From the NCBI RefSeq assembly GCF_963668475.1, contig NZ_OY764544.1, positions 2,356,001 through 2,420,000 on the forward strand: 64,000 nt of DNA, in the 5' to 3' direction. Position 1 is the stretch's first letter. Each line of letters opens with the position of its first letter. The position numbers and the translations under genes are program-made. This document shows positions 37,736 through 46,469 of the stretch, piece by piece. The notes beneath the pieces were generated by a model that saw nothing but the letters and a program-made list of their open reading frames with translations, was not told where the DNA came from and ran no database searches. Source of the DNA: an uncultured Methanospirillum sp. (GTDB lineage: Archaea > Halobacteriota > Methanomicrobia > Methanomicrobiales > Methanospirillaceae).

Positions 37736-37981
37736 ATGAACTATCTCCATGCCTGCTACCACCCAGATACCTGTCAGAAACTCTTCATATTTGGAGAAAA
37801 TCCTGAATATACATCCCCGAAGAGGAGAGGCAGAAGGCCACACAATGCTGTAATGCAGCATCCCTCCTGTCTCCCTATTGAATTTCTTTCAAAGCTCCTG
37901 CTTGAATATGATTCTGGTATCACATCAAATGCTGAAACTCTCACTCTGAACCTGCCTGTCCTGAACAATTGTCCGGTTTAA
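37736..37981 (+). pseudogene. N-terminal fragment of the SNF2 helicase, ended by an in-frame stop
   Basis: 81 residues from ATG 37736 (MNYLHACYHPDTCQKLFIFG), resembling the start of archaeal and bacterial SNF2 proteins, which usually begin with a short beta-rich segment ending in a WGE-like motif; here IFGEN. TAA at 37979-37981 ends it. The same frame continues open after the stop straight into the helicase, with no shift. So one nonsense change probably separates this piece from the main body. Confidence 0.6.
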
Positions 37982-38038
37982 CCCTCTGATCCCCTCGCTG
38001 ATGAGTCTGTATCATTCTCTCCTGTTCTTGTTCATGCC

Positions 38039-40786
38039 GTGTCAGTCGGGATACCCGACCTGCTCCGGCTGTTTCCTGCTCTATCACTTTCTTCTCCTGA
38101 AATCCGTATCTCTGACAGTCTGATCTTTTTCAGGTATGCGTTTGAGTTTGCCATGGAACTCGTTTCACGTGAGCGGTTTATTCCGGCATTGGATGAGGAA
38201 CAAGGTGGAATCGGGAACTGGGCCGCACTCATTAAAGGTGAAGATCATTCACGATTAGAACAACTTGCAGTGTGCATGCCACTTGTATGTGGCTCTTTTG
38301 CAGAATCTCGCACTGACTCCCTGACTCTTCTTACCAGGTTCATCCATGCGGTTGTGAACTCCCTGGTTGTTGAATCAAGTGTACTTATTGTGTCACCACT
38401 CAGAGGAAGGGCTGCAAACCTTGAGAATCCTGCAATTGCCTGGTACAGAGCCCTGAAAGGCGATGAGGATGCCCGCTCCTCTCTGTCACTTAAAAATGCA
38501 GACTTTCTTGAATCTGCCAGATTATGGCTGAATCCAAAGACGAATGACACGAAGCCGTTCTCAACCTGCATCAGACTTACCGAACCATCTGATGAGATCC
38601 CTCTATTCAGCATCGAATTTCACCTGCAGGCACGTGATGACCCCTCCCTTCTTGTCTCCGCAGCAGAAGTCTGGAAGAAAAAGACTGGATCTTTCACATC
38701 TCTCAATCACCGGTTTGAACGGCCGCAGGAGAATCTTCTCGCAGACCTTTTTGCAGTTGGGAAGGTCTTTTCTCCTGTCAACACTGCTCTGAAATCAAGG
38801 GCACCGGTGGGCACCACCCTGACACCGAAAGAGGCGTCATCATTTCTTACAGAATATGCTTCCCTGATTCAGCAGATGGGTATCTCTGTTCTGCTTCCAA
38901 GCTGGTGGAAAGATACAACGAAAAAACCACGGCTCCGACTTCTGGTGAATGCCCGAAAACGACAGGGGAAGCAGTCGAGTGGTAAGGGTTTTTTCTCATT
39001 TTCTGCTCTGCTCTCATACAAGTGGGAGATTGCTATCGGTGATCAGGTCATCTCTGCTGATGAGTTCGAGACGCTGGTGAAACTGAAAAAGTCTCATATT
39101 CACATAGGTGGGAGATGGGCCGCTTTCAACTCTGATGAACTGCAGCGTGCTGTGCGGGCATTTCAAAAACAGTACCCTGATGGTGTCATTCCGGTGATGG
39201 ACGCCCTCAAGCTGGGTCTTACCGGTGAGAATGAGACCGGTGACCCGGTTGAGATCTCCTGTGCAGACAAGTCCTCCCGTGATTACCTGGGTCTTCTCCT
39301 TGGTTCAGAACCATCGATTCCTTCAAAAACCATCGTTCCTGCAGGTTTCAGGGGAATCCTCCGTCCGTACCAGGTGACAGGGCTCTCCTGGCTGTCATCT
39401 GTAACCGGGAGGGGACTTGGTACCTGCCTTGCTGATGATATGGGGCTTGGCAAGACTGTTCAGGTGATAGCCTATTTCCTTGCACTGAAAGAGCAGCAGA
39501 AAGCACCATGCATGTTACTCGTTGCCCCGATGTCCCTTCTCGAAAAATGGCAGCGTGAACTCTCGCGTTTTTCGCCTGGATTGTCAGTCCATATCCATCA
39601 CGGAGCAGGAAGACTTCTGGAAGAGGCATTTGTACAGGCGGTGCAGACTCATGACATTATACTGACAACCTACCAGATGGTTCAGCGTGATGAAGCCCTC
39701 TTCTCTTCACAGTCCTGGGATGTCATGGTCCTCGATGAGGCACAGAACATCAAGAACAATGAGGCTAAACAGACCCGTGCAGTAAAAAATATTCCGGCCC
39801 CTATCAGGATCGCTCTTACCGGGACACCGGTTGAGAACCGGCTGATGGAACTCTGGTCAATCATGGACTTCATAAACCCGGGATACCTCGGGCAGCCGGG
39901 GGCGTTTGCCCGCAGGTATGCCACGCCGATAGAGAAGTATCATGATCAGGATGCTACAGAAAAACTGCAGGCTCTGGTAAAACCGTTTGTCCTCCGGCGG
40001 GTTAAAACTGATAAGCCCATCATTTCAGATCTTCCTGAAAAGAATATCCAGAAACGGTACTGTACGCTCACTCCTGAACAGGCGACCCTGTACCAGGCAA
40101 CGGTAGATGGGATGCTCAAGGATGTGGAACATGCAGAAGGGATTGCCCGTCGTGGCATCATCCTCACAGCCCTGCTCCGACTTAAACAGATCTGTAATCA
40201 TCAAAATGCCTATCTTGACGATGGAAAACTCACTCCCGGCCGTTCTTGGAAGATCTCCATGCTTTTCACCCTGCTCGAAGAGGTGATTGCATCTGGTGAT
40301 GCAGCGATCCTGTTTACTCAGTTTTCTACGTTTGGTGAGAGATTGCTCGGGTTAATGCGGAGCCATTTCCAAGAGGAGGTACTCTTTCTTCATGGCGGAA
40401 CCCCGAGGAAACAACGAGATGAACTGGTTCGGCGTTTTTCATCACCACAGGGTCCCAGGCTCTTCATTCTCTCCCTCAAGGCAGGCGGTGTTGGATTGAA
40501 TCTTACACGGGCCAACCATGTCTTTCATATTGATCGGTGGTGGAATCCTGCAGTAGAGGACCAGGCAACTGATCGGGCATACCGGATTGGTCAGCAGCGA
40601 AATGTGGCTGTTCATCTTCTGATCAGCGCAGGAACTCTGGAAGAACGGATAGATCTGATGATAGAGGATAAACGCAGGCTTGCAGAGCGTGTGATAGGAA
40701 CCGGTGAAGACTGGATTACATCGCTTTCAACAGATCAACTCCGTGATCTTCTGCGCCTTTCTGGTGAATGTATCGGGGGTGAATGA
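38039..40786 (+). CDS. SNF2-family DEAD/DEAH helicase
   Basis: 915 residues from GTG 38039; the frame is open back to 37982 and, across one TAA, to ATG 37736. Residues 1-420 include the bacterial-type SNF2-associated domain. The ATPase core follows: LADDMGLGKTVQ (about 464-475), VLDEAQNIKNN (DEAQ box, about 563), ALTGTPVENRL (about 592), and the C-terminal lobe SLKAGGVGLNLTRANHVFHI, RWWNPAVEDQATDRAYRIGQ. All motifs are intact. Such enzymes translocate on DNA and remodel DNA-protein complexes. It overlaps the SWIM-domain gene by four bases, the usual partner. Confidence 0.93.
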   Translation: MSVGIPDLLRLFPALSLSSPEIRISDSLIFFRYAFEFAMELVSRERFIPALDEEQGGIGNWAALIKGEDHSRLEQLAVCMPLVCGSFAESRTDSLTLLTRFIHAVVNSLVVESSVLIVSPLRGRAANLENPAIAWYRALKGDEDARSSLSLKNADFLESARLWLNPKTNDTKPFSTCIRLTEPSDEIPLFSIEFHLQARDDPSLLVSAAEVWKKKTGSFTSLNHRFERPQENLLADLFAVGKVFSPVNTALKSRAPVGTTLTPKEASSFLTEYASLIQQMGISVLLPSWWKDTTKKPRLRLLVNARKRQGKQSSGKGFFSFSALLSYKWEIAIGDQVISADEFETLVKLKKSHIHIGGRWAAFNSDELQRAVRAFQKQYPDGVIPVMDALKLGLTGENETGDPVEISCADKSSRDYLGLLLGSEPSIPSKTIVPAGFRGILRPYQVTGLSWLSSVTGRGLGTCLADDMGLGKTVQVIAYFLALKEQQKAPCMLLVAPMSLLEKWQRELSRFSPGLSVHIHHGAGRLLEEAFVQAVQTHDIILTTYQMVQRDEALFSSQSWDVMVLDEAQNIKNNEAKQTRAVKNIPAPIRIALTGTPVENRLMELWSIMDFINPGYLGQPGAFARRYATPIEKYHDQDATEKLQALVKPFVLRRVKTDKPIISDLPEKNIQKRYCTLTPEQATLYQATVDGMLKDVEHAEGIARRGIILTALLRLKQICNHQNAYLDDGKLTPGRSWKISMLFTLLEEVIASGDAAILFTQFSTFGERLLGLMRSHFQEEVLFLHGGTPRKQRDELVRRFSSPQGPRLFILSLKAGGVGLNLTRANHVFHIDRWWNPAVEDQATDRAYRIGQQRNVAVHLLISAGTLEERIDLMIEDKRRLAERVIGTGEDWITSLSTDQLRDLLRLSGECIGGE

Positions 40787-41667
40787 TGGGCTTTTATTAT
40801 TACGAGAAGACCAGTCCCCGTCCGGTAAAGGACGGGATAAAGGCAAAGAGCCGGAAGGGCTCGATCGGTCAGAAGTGGTGGTCACAGAAGTTTCTCGATG
40901 CCCTGCATGAGATGGGGATGGATAACCGGCTTGCCAGAGGGAGAACCTATGCCAGAAAGGGACAGGTGATCAACCTCACAATTAAAGAGGGGTCTGTCCA
41001 GGCAAAAGTCCAGGGTTCGTCTCCAAAGCCGTATTCTGTGAGCATCGGTATGCAAAACTGGGATTCCTGGCAATGGGATCGGGTGTTTGAAGAGATCTCG
41101 TCCCAAGCCATCTATTCAGCCCAGCTCCTTGCTGGTGAGATGCCCTCTGACATCAACGATCTTATCCTAAAGGCAGGTCTGACTCTCTTCCCTGGAACAG
41201 ATAAGGATCTCAAGACATCCTGTTCCTGTCCTGACTATGCAAATCCATGCAAGCACATCGCTGCAGTGTATTATATTCTGGCAGAGCGGTTTGATGAAGA
41301 TCCTTTCCTTCTCTTTGCCATGAGGGGGAGAACAAAGGATCAGATCCTGGAGGAACTCAATGCACGAAGGGGGGCCGATGATAATGTTTCCTCAAATACA
41401 TCTCCTGATATTGTTGTCCGGAAAGATCCAGAAGAACTGACTGTGGCAGGCTTTTACTCGTTCAGGTCCCCGATTGAAGGATTTAAGGTATACCCTGGTG
41501 CTGAACCTCCGGTGAAAGGGCTGACCTCAAAGCGACTGTCCGGCTCTCCGTTCGAGGCAGGAAAGAAAAACCTTGCAGATCTTCTGCTCCCGTTTTATAT
41601 TACTGCTCCTGCTTCTATCCGGCGGATTGTCCATGGGGATGAACCAGTGTCAAAGGAGAATGACTGA
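40783..41667 (+). CDS. SWIM zinc-finger protein, partner of the SNF2 helicase
   Basis: 294 residues; ATG 40783 or 40786. The SWIM finger is SCSCPDYANPCKHIAAV (about 145-161), a CxC...CxH metal site. The N terminus (KWWSQKFLDALHEMG ... RLARGRTYARKGQV) and the following helical region match the family encoded beside bacterial and archaeal SNF2 genes. SWIM domains bind DNA or proteins. The overlap with the helicase stop shows translational coupling, so the two probably act as one remodelling complex. Confidence 0.88.
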   Translation: MMGFYYYEKTSPRPVKDGIKAKSRKGSIGQKWWSQKFLDALHEMGMDNRLARGRTYARKGQVINLTIKEGSVQAKVQGSSPKPYSVSIGMQNWDSWQWDRVFEEISSQAIYSAQLLAGEMPSDINDLILKAGLTLFPGTDKDLKTSCSCPDYANPCKHIAAVYYILAERFDEDPFLLFAMRGRTKDQILEELNARRGADDNVSSNTSPDIVVRKDPEELTVAGFYSFRSPIEGFKVYPGAEPPVKGLTSKRLSGSPFEAGKKNLADLLLPFYITAPASIRRIVHGDEPVSKEND

Positions 41668-41751
41668 TCCGGGCTCCTCTTTTCCCTTGATACTTCTCTG
41701 TAAAATTTGGTAAATCATTTTTACCTGAAGAGTTCCTGATACTAAGTTAAC

Positions 41752-42393
41752 ATGTCCCTGATCGAAATCCTGATCCTCATCATCGTTCTTCTTCTCCTCT
41801 CCTGTATTGCCTGGAGACTGGCTTCGCGGCGAACAACACTTCCCTGTCCGGTGTGGATGCAATGGCTCCTCGATCCATCGCTTGGGAAAAGAGTGAGTGC
41901 ACGGACCAGAAGAACGATCACCTATCTGGATCTTAAGCCCGGTATGCAGGTGCTTGACGCCGGTTGTGGTCCTGGCAGGCTCTCGATACCGCTGGCAGAA
42001 GCAGTGGGCCCACGAGGTTCTGTCACTGCAATGGATCTCCAGGAGGGAATGCTCGCAATAGTATGTGAACGGGCAGCAAAGAGTAATCTCTCCAACCTCT
42101 TCTACATTCGGGGAGGGATAGGAGAAACAAACCTGCCTGAAAATACATTTGACCGGGCAGTACTGATAACCGTTATTGGGGAGATCCCTGACCGTGAATC
42201 AGCCCTGCAGGATCTTTATACGGCCCTGAAACCCGGAGGAATCCTGCTTGTTGAGGAGACCATCAGGGATCCTCATTTCCAGACCCGGAGCACAGTCACA
42301 CAACTAGCAGAGTCTGCCGGATTCAATGTAAAAGAGTTTTATGAAAATAGGTTCTCATTTACAATGCTTCTTGAAAAGCTAATCCCCTTCTGA
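41752..42393 (+). CDS. Membrane-anchored class I SAM methyltransferase
   Basis: 213 residues. An N-terminal membrane helix (about 4-22) is followed by a Rossmann-type methyltransferase domain: motif I VLDAGCGPGRLSIPLA (about 69-84), acidic residue in VTAMDLQEGML, and the motif IV and VI regions FDRAVLITVIGEI and LKPGGILLVEE. Methyl acceptor unknown; the membrane anchor suggests a lipid or quinone-like substrate. Single gene. Confidence 0.87.
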   Translation: MSLIEILILIIVLLLLSCIAWRLASRRTTLPCPVWMQWLLDPSLGKRVSARTRRTITYLDLKPGMQVLDAGCGPGRLSIPLAEAVGPRGSVTAMDLQEGMLAIVCERAAKSNLSNLFYIRGGIGETNLPENTFDRAVLITVIGEIPDRESALQDLYTALKPGGILLVEETIRDPHFQTRSTVTQLAESAGFNVKEFYENRFSFTMLLEKLIPF

Positions 42394-42400
42394 TCCTCCC

Positions 42401-43000
42401 TTATACCTGTTCTTTTCTGACCTCGTCAAGCCAGTCATTCAGGCTCTCAACAAATTTAATCCTCTCTTTGTGTGTAGCGGATCCTGATGATGAACCCGAT
42501 ACAGCGTTTGGTTCAAGCCTTATTACTGCCGGAGTGGTCTCGGAGATCCCCTCCCATGGATCATTTACCGGGAATCCAACGTTTTTGAGTGGAGGATCCC
42601 AGGTTGCATCGATCAGTTGCCAGGTCCCGTTCAGGAGTGCTGTGCAGCAGAGATGCGTGGAGGATGGGAGGAGTGGAAGCAGTCTGGTCATACTTTCTGG
42701 ATATCCGACCTTCTGATCCTGCCATCTGAACGGGATCAGAGTGAATCGTATCTCTATTCCGAGACGCTTGAACATCCATGAAAGGAGCTGGTGTTTCGGT
42801 CCGCACCATCCCCGGTTGGCAGTGATCATCATCCTGATGATATCGTCTGTACCAAGCCACTCAGGGACGATTGCGTATGGGATATCCCTGATATGTGAGA
42901 ATATGCTTATTCGCTGCTCAACCGGTGAGAGTCCACGTGTCCATCCGGTAAAGAGATCCTCCCTGAATTGATCACTTCTCTCGCTGTTCCGGCCGGACAT
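42401..43000 (-). CDS. Transglutaminase-like protein
   Basis: 199 residues from ATG 43000, which has a good AGGTGA Shine-Dalgarno element; the frame reaches 43108 without one. The segment NRGWCGPKHQLLSWMFKRLG carries the cysteine, THLCCTALLNGTWQLIDATW supplies the histidine and aspartate, and together they form the C-H-D triad of the transglutaminase-like fold. No signal peptide is visible, so it is probably cytoplasmic. In microbes this fold usually gives peptidases or amidases rather than cross-linking enzymes. Divergent from the HTH gene. Confidence 0.75.
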   Translation of the reverse strand: MSGRNSERSDQFREDLFTGWTRGLSPVEQRISIFSHIRDIPYAIVPEWLGTDDIIRMMITANRGWCGPKHQLLSWMFKRLGIEIRFTLIPFRWQDQKVGYPESMTRLLPLLPSSTHLCCTALLNGTWQLIDATWDPPLKNVGFPVNDPWEGISETTPAVIRLEPNAVSGSSSGSATHKERIKFVESLNDWLDEVRKEQV

Positions 43001-43100
43001 CTTCACCTCTGATAGAGACCTTGTGATATTCCATATCGTCAGAGGAATGATAAGCCCACTGGTACCCTGATATCCTGGCCGCTGACATAAGATATTTAAT

Positions 43101-43120
43101 GTCAACATGCGTATGTTGAC
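43101..43120 (+). promoter_or_regulatory. 20-base operator palindrome before the HTH regulator
   Basis: GTCAACAT (43101-43108) and ATGTTGAC (43113-43120) form a perfect inverted repeat with the spacer GCGT, ending two bases before ATG 43123. The TATA-like gatatttaat is just upstream (43091-43100), so the transcript starts at or near the ATG and the operator covers the start site. Autoregulation by the encoded HTH protein is likely. Confidence 0.65.
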
Positions 43121-43122
43121 TC

Positions 43123-43569
43123 ATGCTTCTGCCGACGAACGACAAACAGTTCGGGTTCTGGGCAATGCGAAGAAGCGGAACTCCCAACATCACGATAGCG
43201 AATCTGGTCGGCGTCTCCAGGCAGGCAGTGTCCAGGGCTCTTTTGACCATGGACAAAAAGATCGAGACTGCACTTGGCGAGATGGCACATGCAAACCAGA
43301 TCACTGTTGAAAAACTCAATGTTGAACGTGGCATTCTCATCGGCAGGTCTATCCCGTTCAATGCAAAGGCAATCGTCTTTGTCTCTGCAAAGCACGGGAT
43401 GCAGGTCTGGTATGAACATGAAGGAGACTGTGGTTCATGTGAGAGGTTCACAGACTGTACTGAGTTGATCTGGGATTATGCAGAAGAACTTGGATTCAGT
43501 ATTGAAAAGATTGATGATCCGACAAAAATGGCTGATGAACTGTTTAAGAAAGTTCAGGAACTGATCTGA
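43123..43569 (+). CDS. HTH transcriptional regulator with C-terminal cysteine motif
   Basis: 148 residues. The N-terminal third is a helix-turn-helix (GTPNITIANLVGVSRQAVSRALLTM). A central alpha/beta region (VEKLNVERGILIGRSIPFN, AIVFVSAKHGMQVWYEH) leads to CGSCERFTDC, a CxxCx5C cluster that could bind zinc or iron-sulphur. The family name is not recalled with certainty. A 20-base palindrome overlaps its start, and its stop shares one base with the next ATG, so it heads a three-gene operon with two membrane genes. Confidence 0.75.
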   Translation: MLLPTNDKQFGFWAMRRSGTPNITIANLVGVSRQAVSRALLTMDKKIETALGEMAHANQITVEKLNVERGILIGRSIPFNAKAIVFVSAKHGMQVWYEHEGDCGSCERFTDCTELIWDYAEELGFSIEKIDDPTKMADELFKKVQELI

Positions 43570-44360
43570 TGCTAATAATTCAACGATTATCTTCATGGGC
43601 AGGATGGTGTCCGATGAAAGCAGCTGCTTCAGGCAGGATGCAGGAAGGGATCATGAGTCCGGATGGCACCTCATCAGGTCAGGCAGGGCCTGCTGAAGCC
43701 AGGGCAATCCTCTTCTCATCTCTGAAATGGCTTGTTGCAGGACTCTCATATATTGTGGCGTTTTTATTCCTTCCATTTCTCCCTGAACAGATCCCTGTCC
43801 ACTGGAATCTGTTTGGAGAGCCTGACGGGTTTGCAGGCCGGTCTATCGGAGCTTTTGGTCTTCCGATCATCATCACCCTGACGACATTATTCTTCACTCT
43901 CCTGCCCAGGGTTGGGAAGATGCAGTCTGCAATCAGGAGATCGTGGGATATTTACCAGATCGTGACTTTTTCGGTTGTGACTCTGATCTTTGCAATGGAG
44001 GTTACAACTCTTCTGATATCAGGAGGGATGGATATCCCGGTCTCGATCATCTTTCCGATGTTCCTGGGACTTCTTCTTATTGTAATTGGCAGTTTTATGC
44101 CATATACTGGGAGAAATCCCATCGTCGGGATTCGTCTTCCCTGGACTCTCAGGGACGATGAGATCTGGAGAAGAACGCATGAGATGGGAGGACCTGCTTT
44201 TGTTGTGGCCGGTGCTGTTATTGTACTTGTCAGCCCGATGGCAGGAGATCTGGCTCTGATTATGATGCTTCTCATTCTGACTATTGTAACCCTGTATACC
44301 ACTATCTATTCGTACCGGATATCACAGGAAAAAATGTCTGAATTGGGTAATTATGACTGA
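43569..44360 (+). CDS. SdpI/DUF1648 family membrane protein
   Basis: 263 residues with about six membrane segments. The DUF1648 core is LPEQIPVHWNLFGEPDGFAG, and the SdpI-type second part is PYTGRNPIVGIRLPWTL...DEIWRRTHEMGG. In Bacillus SdpI provides immunity to a secreted toxin and signals to its repressor SdpR; here the gene follows an HTH gene in the same operon, an arrangement reminiscent of sdpRI. The N-terminal 45 residues are polar and may be over-extended; M24 or M29 could be the start. Confidence 0.85.
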   Translation: MLIIQRLSSWAGWCPMKAAASGRMQEGIMSPDGTSSGQAGPAEARAILFSSLKWLVAGLSYIVAFLFLPFLPEQIPVHWNLFGEPDGFAGRSIGAFGLPIIITLTTLFFTLLPRVGKMQSAIRRSWDIYQIVTFSVVTLIFAMEVTTLLISGGMDIPVSIIFPMFLGLLLIVIGSFMPYTGRNPIVGIRLPWTLRDDEIWRRTHEMGGPAFVVAGAVIVLVSPMAGDLALIMMLLILTIVTLYTTIYSYRISQEKMSELGNYD

Positions 44361-44967
44361 TAATTCTCAAGGAACAGTGACGGGGACCGATCCGGTAGTT
44401 ACCGGATGGTGTCCAAACCATGGTATTGCTGTGAAAAAGAAAGAAGGGCCATTTTGTATGGGATTGATCTCACAGATCAGGGGTTCTGGTCCCCGTGACG
44501 GGATACCTGATATTGAAACCTATTCACACCGCCAGATTGGAATAGTCCAGATCTGGGCCAGCGTTGGTGCACTGGCAGTCCTGCTGGTAACATCGGTGCT
44601 TGTCCCGGAGATCTGGTTTTTATTTCTCGTGGCGATTCTTGCTCTTGGATTTGGATTGCTCTTCTTCTCAACGCTTACGGTGCAGGTCACTGAATCAGTG
44701 GTCTGTATCACTTTTGGCCCAGTTCCGGTAATACGAAAAAGAATTCCCCTGGAAAAGATCCACGAATGGTCCAGAGTAACAACTCCCTGGTATTATGGCT
44801 GGGGACTCAGGTACATCAAAAATGGCACGTTATACAATATCTCCGGGTTTGATGGTGTTGAGATCAGGTTTCAGGAAGGAAAGCGGATCAGGATCGGCAC
44901 TGATGACCCTGCCGGGCTGACTGAAGCGATCAGGAAGGCTACAGACCTTCCACCATCTTCATCCTGA
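44353..44967 (+). CDS. Membrane protein with bacterial PH-like domain
   Basis: 204 residues. Two membrane helices form a hairpin at about 58-98, followed by a domain with VTESVVCITFGPVPVIRKRI and IPLEKIHEWSRV, a pattern seen in bPH (DUF304-like) membrane proteins. The N terminus has a short CxxH-like piece (GWCPNHGIAVKKKEG). It overlaps the SdpI gene by eight bases and belongs to its operon. Function unknown. Confidence 0.7.
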   Translation: MTDNSQGTVTGTDPVVTGWCPNHGIAVKKKEGPFCMGLISQIRGSGPRDGIPDIETYSHRQIGIVQIWASVGALAVLLVTSVLVPEIWFLFLVAILALGFGLLFFSTLTVQVTESVVCITFGPVPVIRKRIPLEKIHEWSRVTTPWYYGWGLRYIKNGTLYNISGFDGVEIRFQEGKRIRIGTDDPAGLTEAIRKATDLPPSSS

Positions 44968-44988
44968 TACCTGGTTTTCTGGTGTTGA

Positions 44989-45363
44989 TCAGAGTCCCTC
45001 CTCTTTGAACACCTCTTCAGCGGCATACAGGGCATTCAATGTAGCAGGGAACCCTGCATACGCACTCATCGTGTTGATGATTGCAAGTATCTCATCCTTT
45101 GTCAGGCCTACATTGAGCCCTGCGTGGATATGAACCTTCAACTGGGGAATAGCATACCCCAGGGCCGTGCAGGCGCCGATTACAGCAACCTCCCTGGTTT
45201 TGTTGTCAATGTCGGTGATCGAGCAGATCTCCCCGAACGATCCGAGCAGGTAGTCTGCCATGAACGGGGATATCTTCTGGAGTTGCTCGTATACTGCCTC
45301 TCCTGCTCTTCCATCGATCTCTCTGAGTTTTTCTAATCCTGTTTCGATCTGTTTCTGTTCCAT
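44989..45363 (-). CDS. Carboxymuconolactone decarboxylase family protein
   Basis: 124 residues from ATG 45363 (MEQKQIETGLEKL); TTG-type extension to 45378 is possible. The CMD signature is REVAVIGACTALGYAIPQLKVHIHAGLNVG, with the conserved histidine and glycine (HIHAG). It lacks the CxxC of AhpD, so a peroxidase role is less likely; most such proteins are of unknown or detoxifying function. It is 50 bases downstream of the MarR gene on the same strand. Confidence 0.88.
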   Translation of the reverse strand: MEQKQIETGLEKLREIDGRAGEAVYEQLQKISPFMADYLLGSFGEICSITDIDNKTREVAVIGACTALGYAIPQLKVHIHAGLNVGLTKDEILAIINTMSAYAGFPATLNALYAAEEVFKEEGL

Positions 45364-45392
45364 GCAGAGATGTTGCATCTCGTCTGATAAAA

Positions 45393-45412
45393 TAGTTTGT
45401 TTGGTCTAACTA
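45393..45412 (-). promoter_or_regulatory. Possible MarR site before the CMD gene
   Basis: TAGTT and AACTA are inverted 10 bases apart within the 50-base gap between the MarR stop and the CMD start, next to an AT-rich TATA-like stretch on the minus strand. It may give the CMD gene its own regulated promoter. The repeat is short. Confidence 0.35.
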
Positions 45413-45413
45413 A

Positions 45414-45863
45414 TCACTTATCGATCTGATCGCTTTTGGAAAAACTGGATATCATGATCATGAATGCCTCGGCCAGAATCTCTCTCTGCTCATGAGACGC
45501 CTGGCGTTCTACCTGTTGTATGAACCGCTTATATGCACGCTCTTTGTGAATGAAGATCTGATGACCCTGCTTTGTGAGAGAGAGGTGGTACTTCCGCTGA
45601 TCCTCGGTTGACTGAGTGCGGGAGACGAACCCGTCTTTGATCAACCTGGTAACCGCCGCATTTACCGACGGTTTTGTCACCTGGAGGGCCTGCGCAAGCT
45701 GAGTAAGTGTTGTCTGCTCCTGGCGCCGTATCTCCCTGAGATAAAAGAACTGGTGAATGGTGATATCTGGAAGGCCTGTTGCCTTCATCTCTTCTTCATC
45801 CGCTACGCGGAGTACCTCATGGTATTGTTCGATAAACTGGAGAAACAACTCTCCGAGATCCAT
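45414..45863 (-). CDS. MarR-family transcriptional regulator
   Basis: 149 residues. Winged helix: FFYLREIRRQEQTTLTQLAQALQVTKPSVNAAVTRLIKDG followed by the wing RKYHLSLTKQGHQIF. Terminal helices form the dimer interface. It precedes the CMD gene on the same strand and diverges from the PNPOx-like gene, whose promoter holds an 11-base inverted repeat, so it could control either or both (inference). Confidence 0.88.
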   Translation of the reverse strand: MDLGELFLQFIEQYHEVLRVADEEEMKATGLPDITIHQFFYLREIRRQEQTTLTQLAQALQVTKPSVNAAVTRLIKDGFVSRTQSTEDQRKYHLSLTKQGHQIFIHKERAYKRFIQQVERQASHEQREILAEAFMIMISSFSKSDQIDK

Positions 45864-45963
45864 TGGGTATGTACTGGAAGACGGTATGCAATAAATTCAC
45901 GGCAGAACCAATCAGGATCGATGAGAAAGATAATAATCGAAGTATAAAAAAACGCTCAAAATA

Positions 45964-45992
45964 GTATTATGTAGTAAAGTTCTACATAATAC
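45964..45992 (+). promoter_or_regulatory. Perfect 11-base inverted repeat before the PNPOx-like gene
   Basis: GTATTATGTAG (45964-45974) and CTACATAATAC (45982-45992) pair perfectly around the 7-base spacer taaagtt, ending three bases before ATG 45996. The AT-rich arm is also the likely TATA region. It has the size of a MarR operator; two MarR genes flank it. Confidence 0.65.
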
Positions 45993-45995
45993 CAT

Positions 45996-46469
45996 ATGGA
46001 TCGCACTAGTGGAGAGAAGCGTGCTCTCGACCTGATGGCTGTAACTCCGACAGCTGTTCTGACCACCATGGATGCGGATGGATGGCCAAGTACCAGGGCC
46101 ATGCTAAACCTGCGAAATGTCGAGACCTATCCTGATCTGATCCCGGTCTTTGACTCTCACTGGGCTGATCTTGTCGTCTACTTTACCACCAACACATCTT
46201 CAGAGAAGATAAGCCAGATTGCACAGAATGAGAAGGCATCGGTCTATTACTGCAACCCTTCGGAGTGGCGTGGCCTGATGCTTGGTGGAACGATATCGGT
46301 TGTTTCTGATCCTGGACTGAAACAGAGGATCTGGCAGGAGAACTGGACAATGTATTATCCTGGAGGTGTGCATGATGCCGATTATGCGATACTCTGCCTT
46401 GTTCCACGGATCGCTAAGTACTACGAGTACCTTGATTCGATCTCGTGGAATCCTGCAGAAAAACCATGA
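45996..46469 (+). CDS. PNPOx-like flavin-binding protein (general stress protein 26 type)
   Basis: 157 residues of the split-barrel FMN-binding fold. TPTAVLTTMDADGWPSTRAM is the N-terminal strand pair, VVYFTTNTSSEKISQIAQNE the central part, and ASVYYCNPSEWRGLMLGGT the flavin-site strand. It is not a true pyridoxamine oxidase by size; related proteins reduce F420- or FMN-dependent substrates or have stress roles. It overlaps the next MarR gene by four bases (ATGA), forming a two-gene operon behind a strong operator. Confidence 0.85.
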   Translation: MDRTSGEKRALDLMAVTPTAVLTTMDADGWPSTRAMLNLRNVETYPDLIPVFDSHWADLVVYFTTNTSSEKISQIAQNEKASVYYCNPSEWRGLMLGGTISVVSDPGLKQRIWQENWTMYYPGGVHDADYAILCLVPRIAKYYEYLDSISWNPAEKP

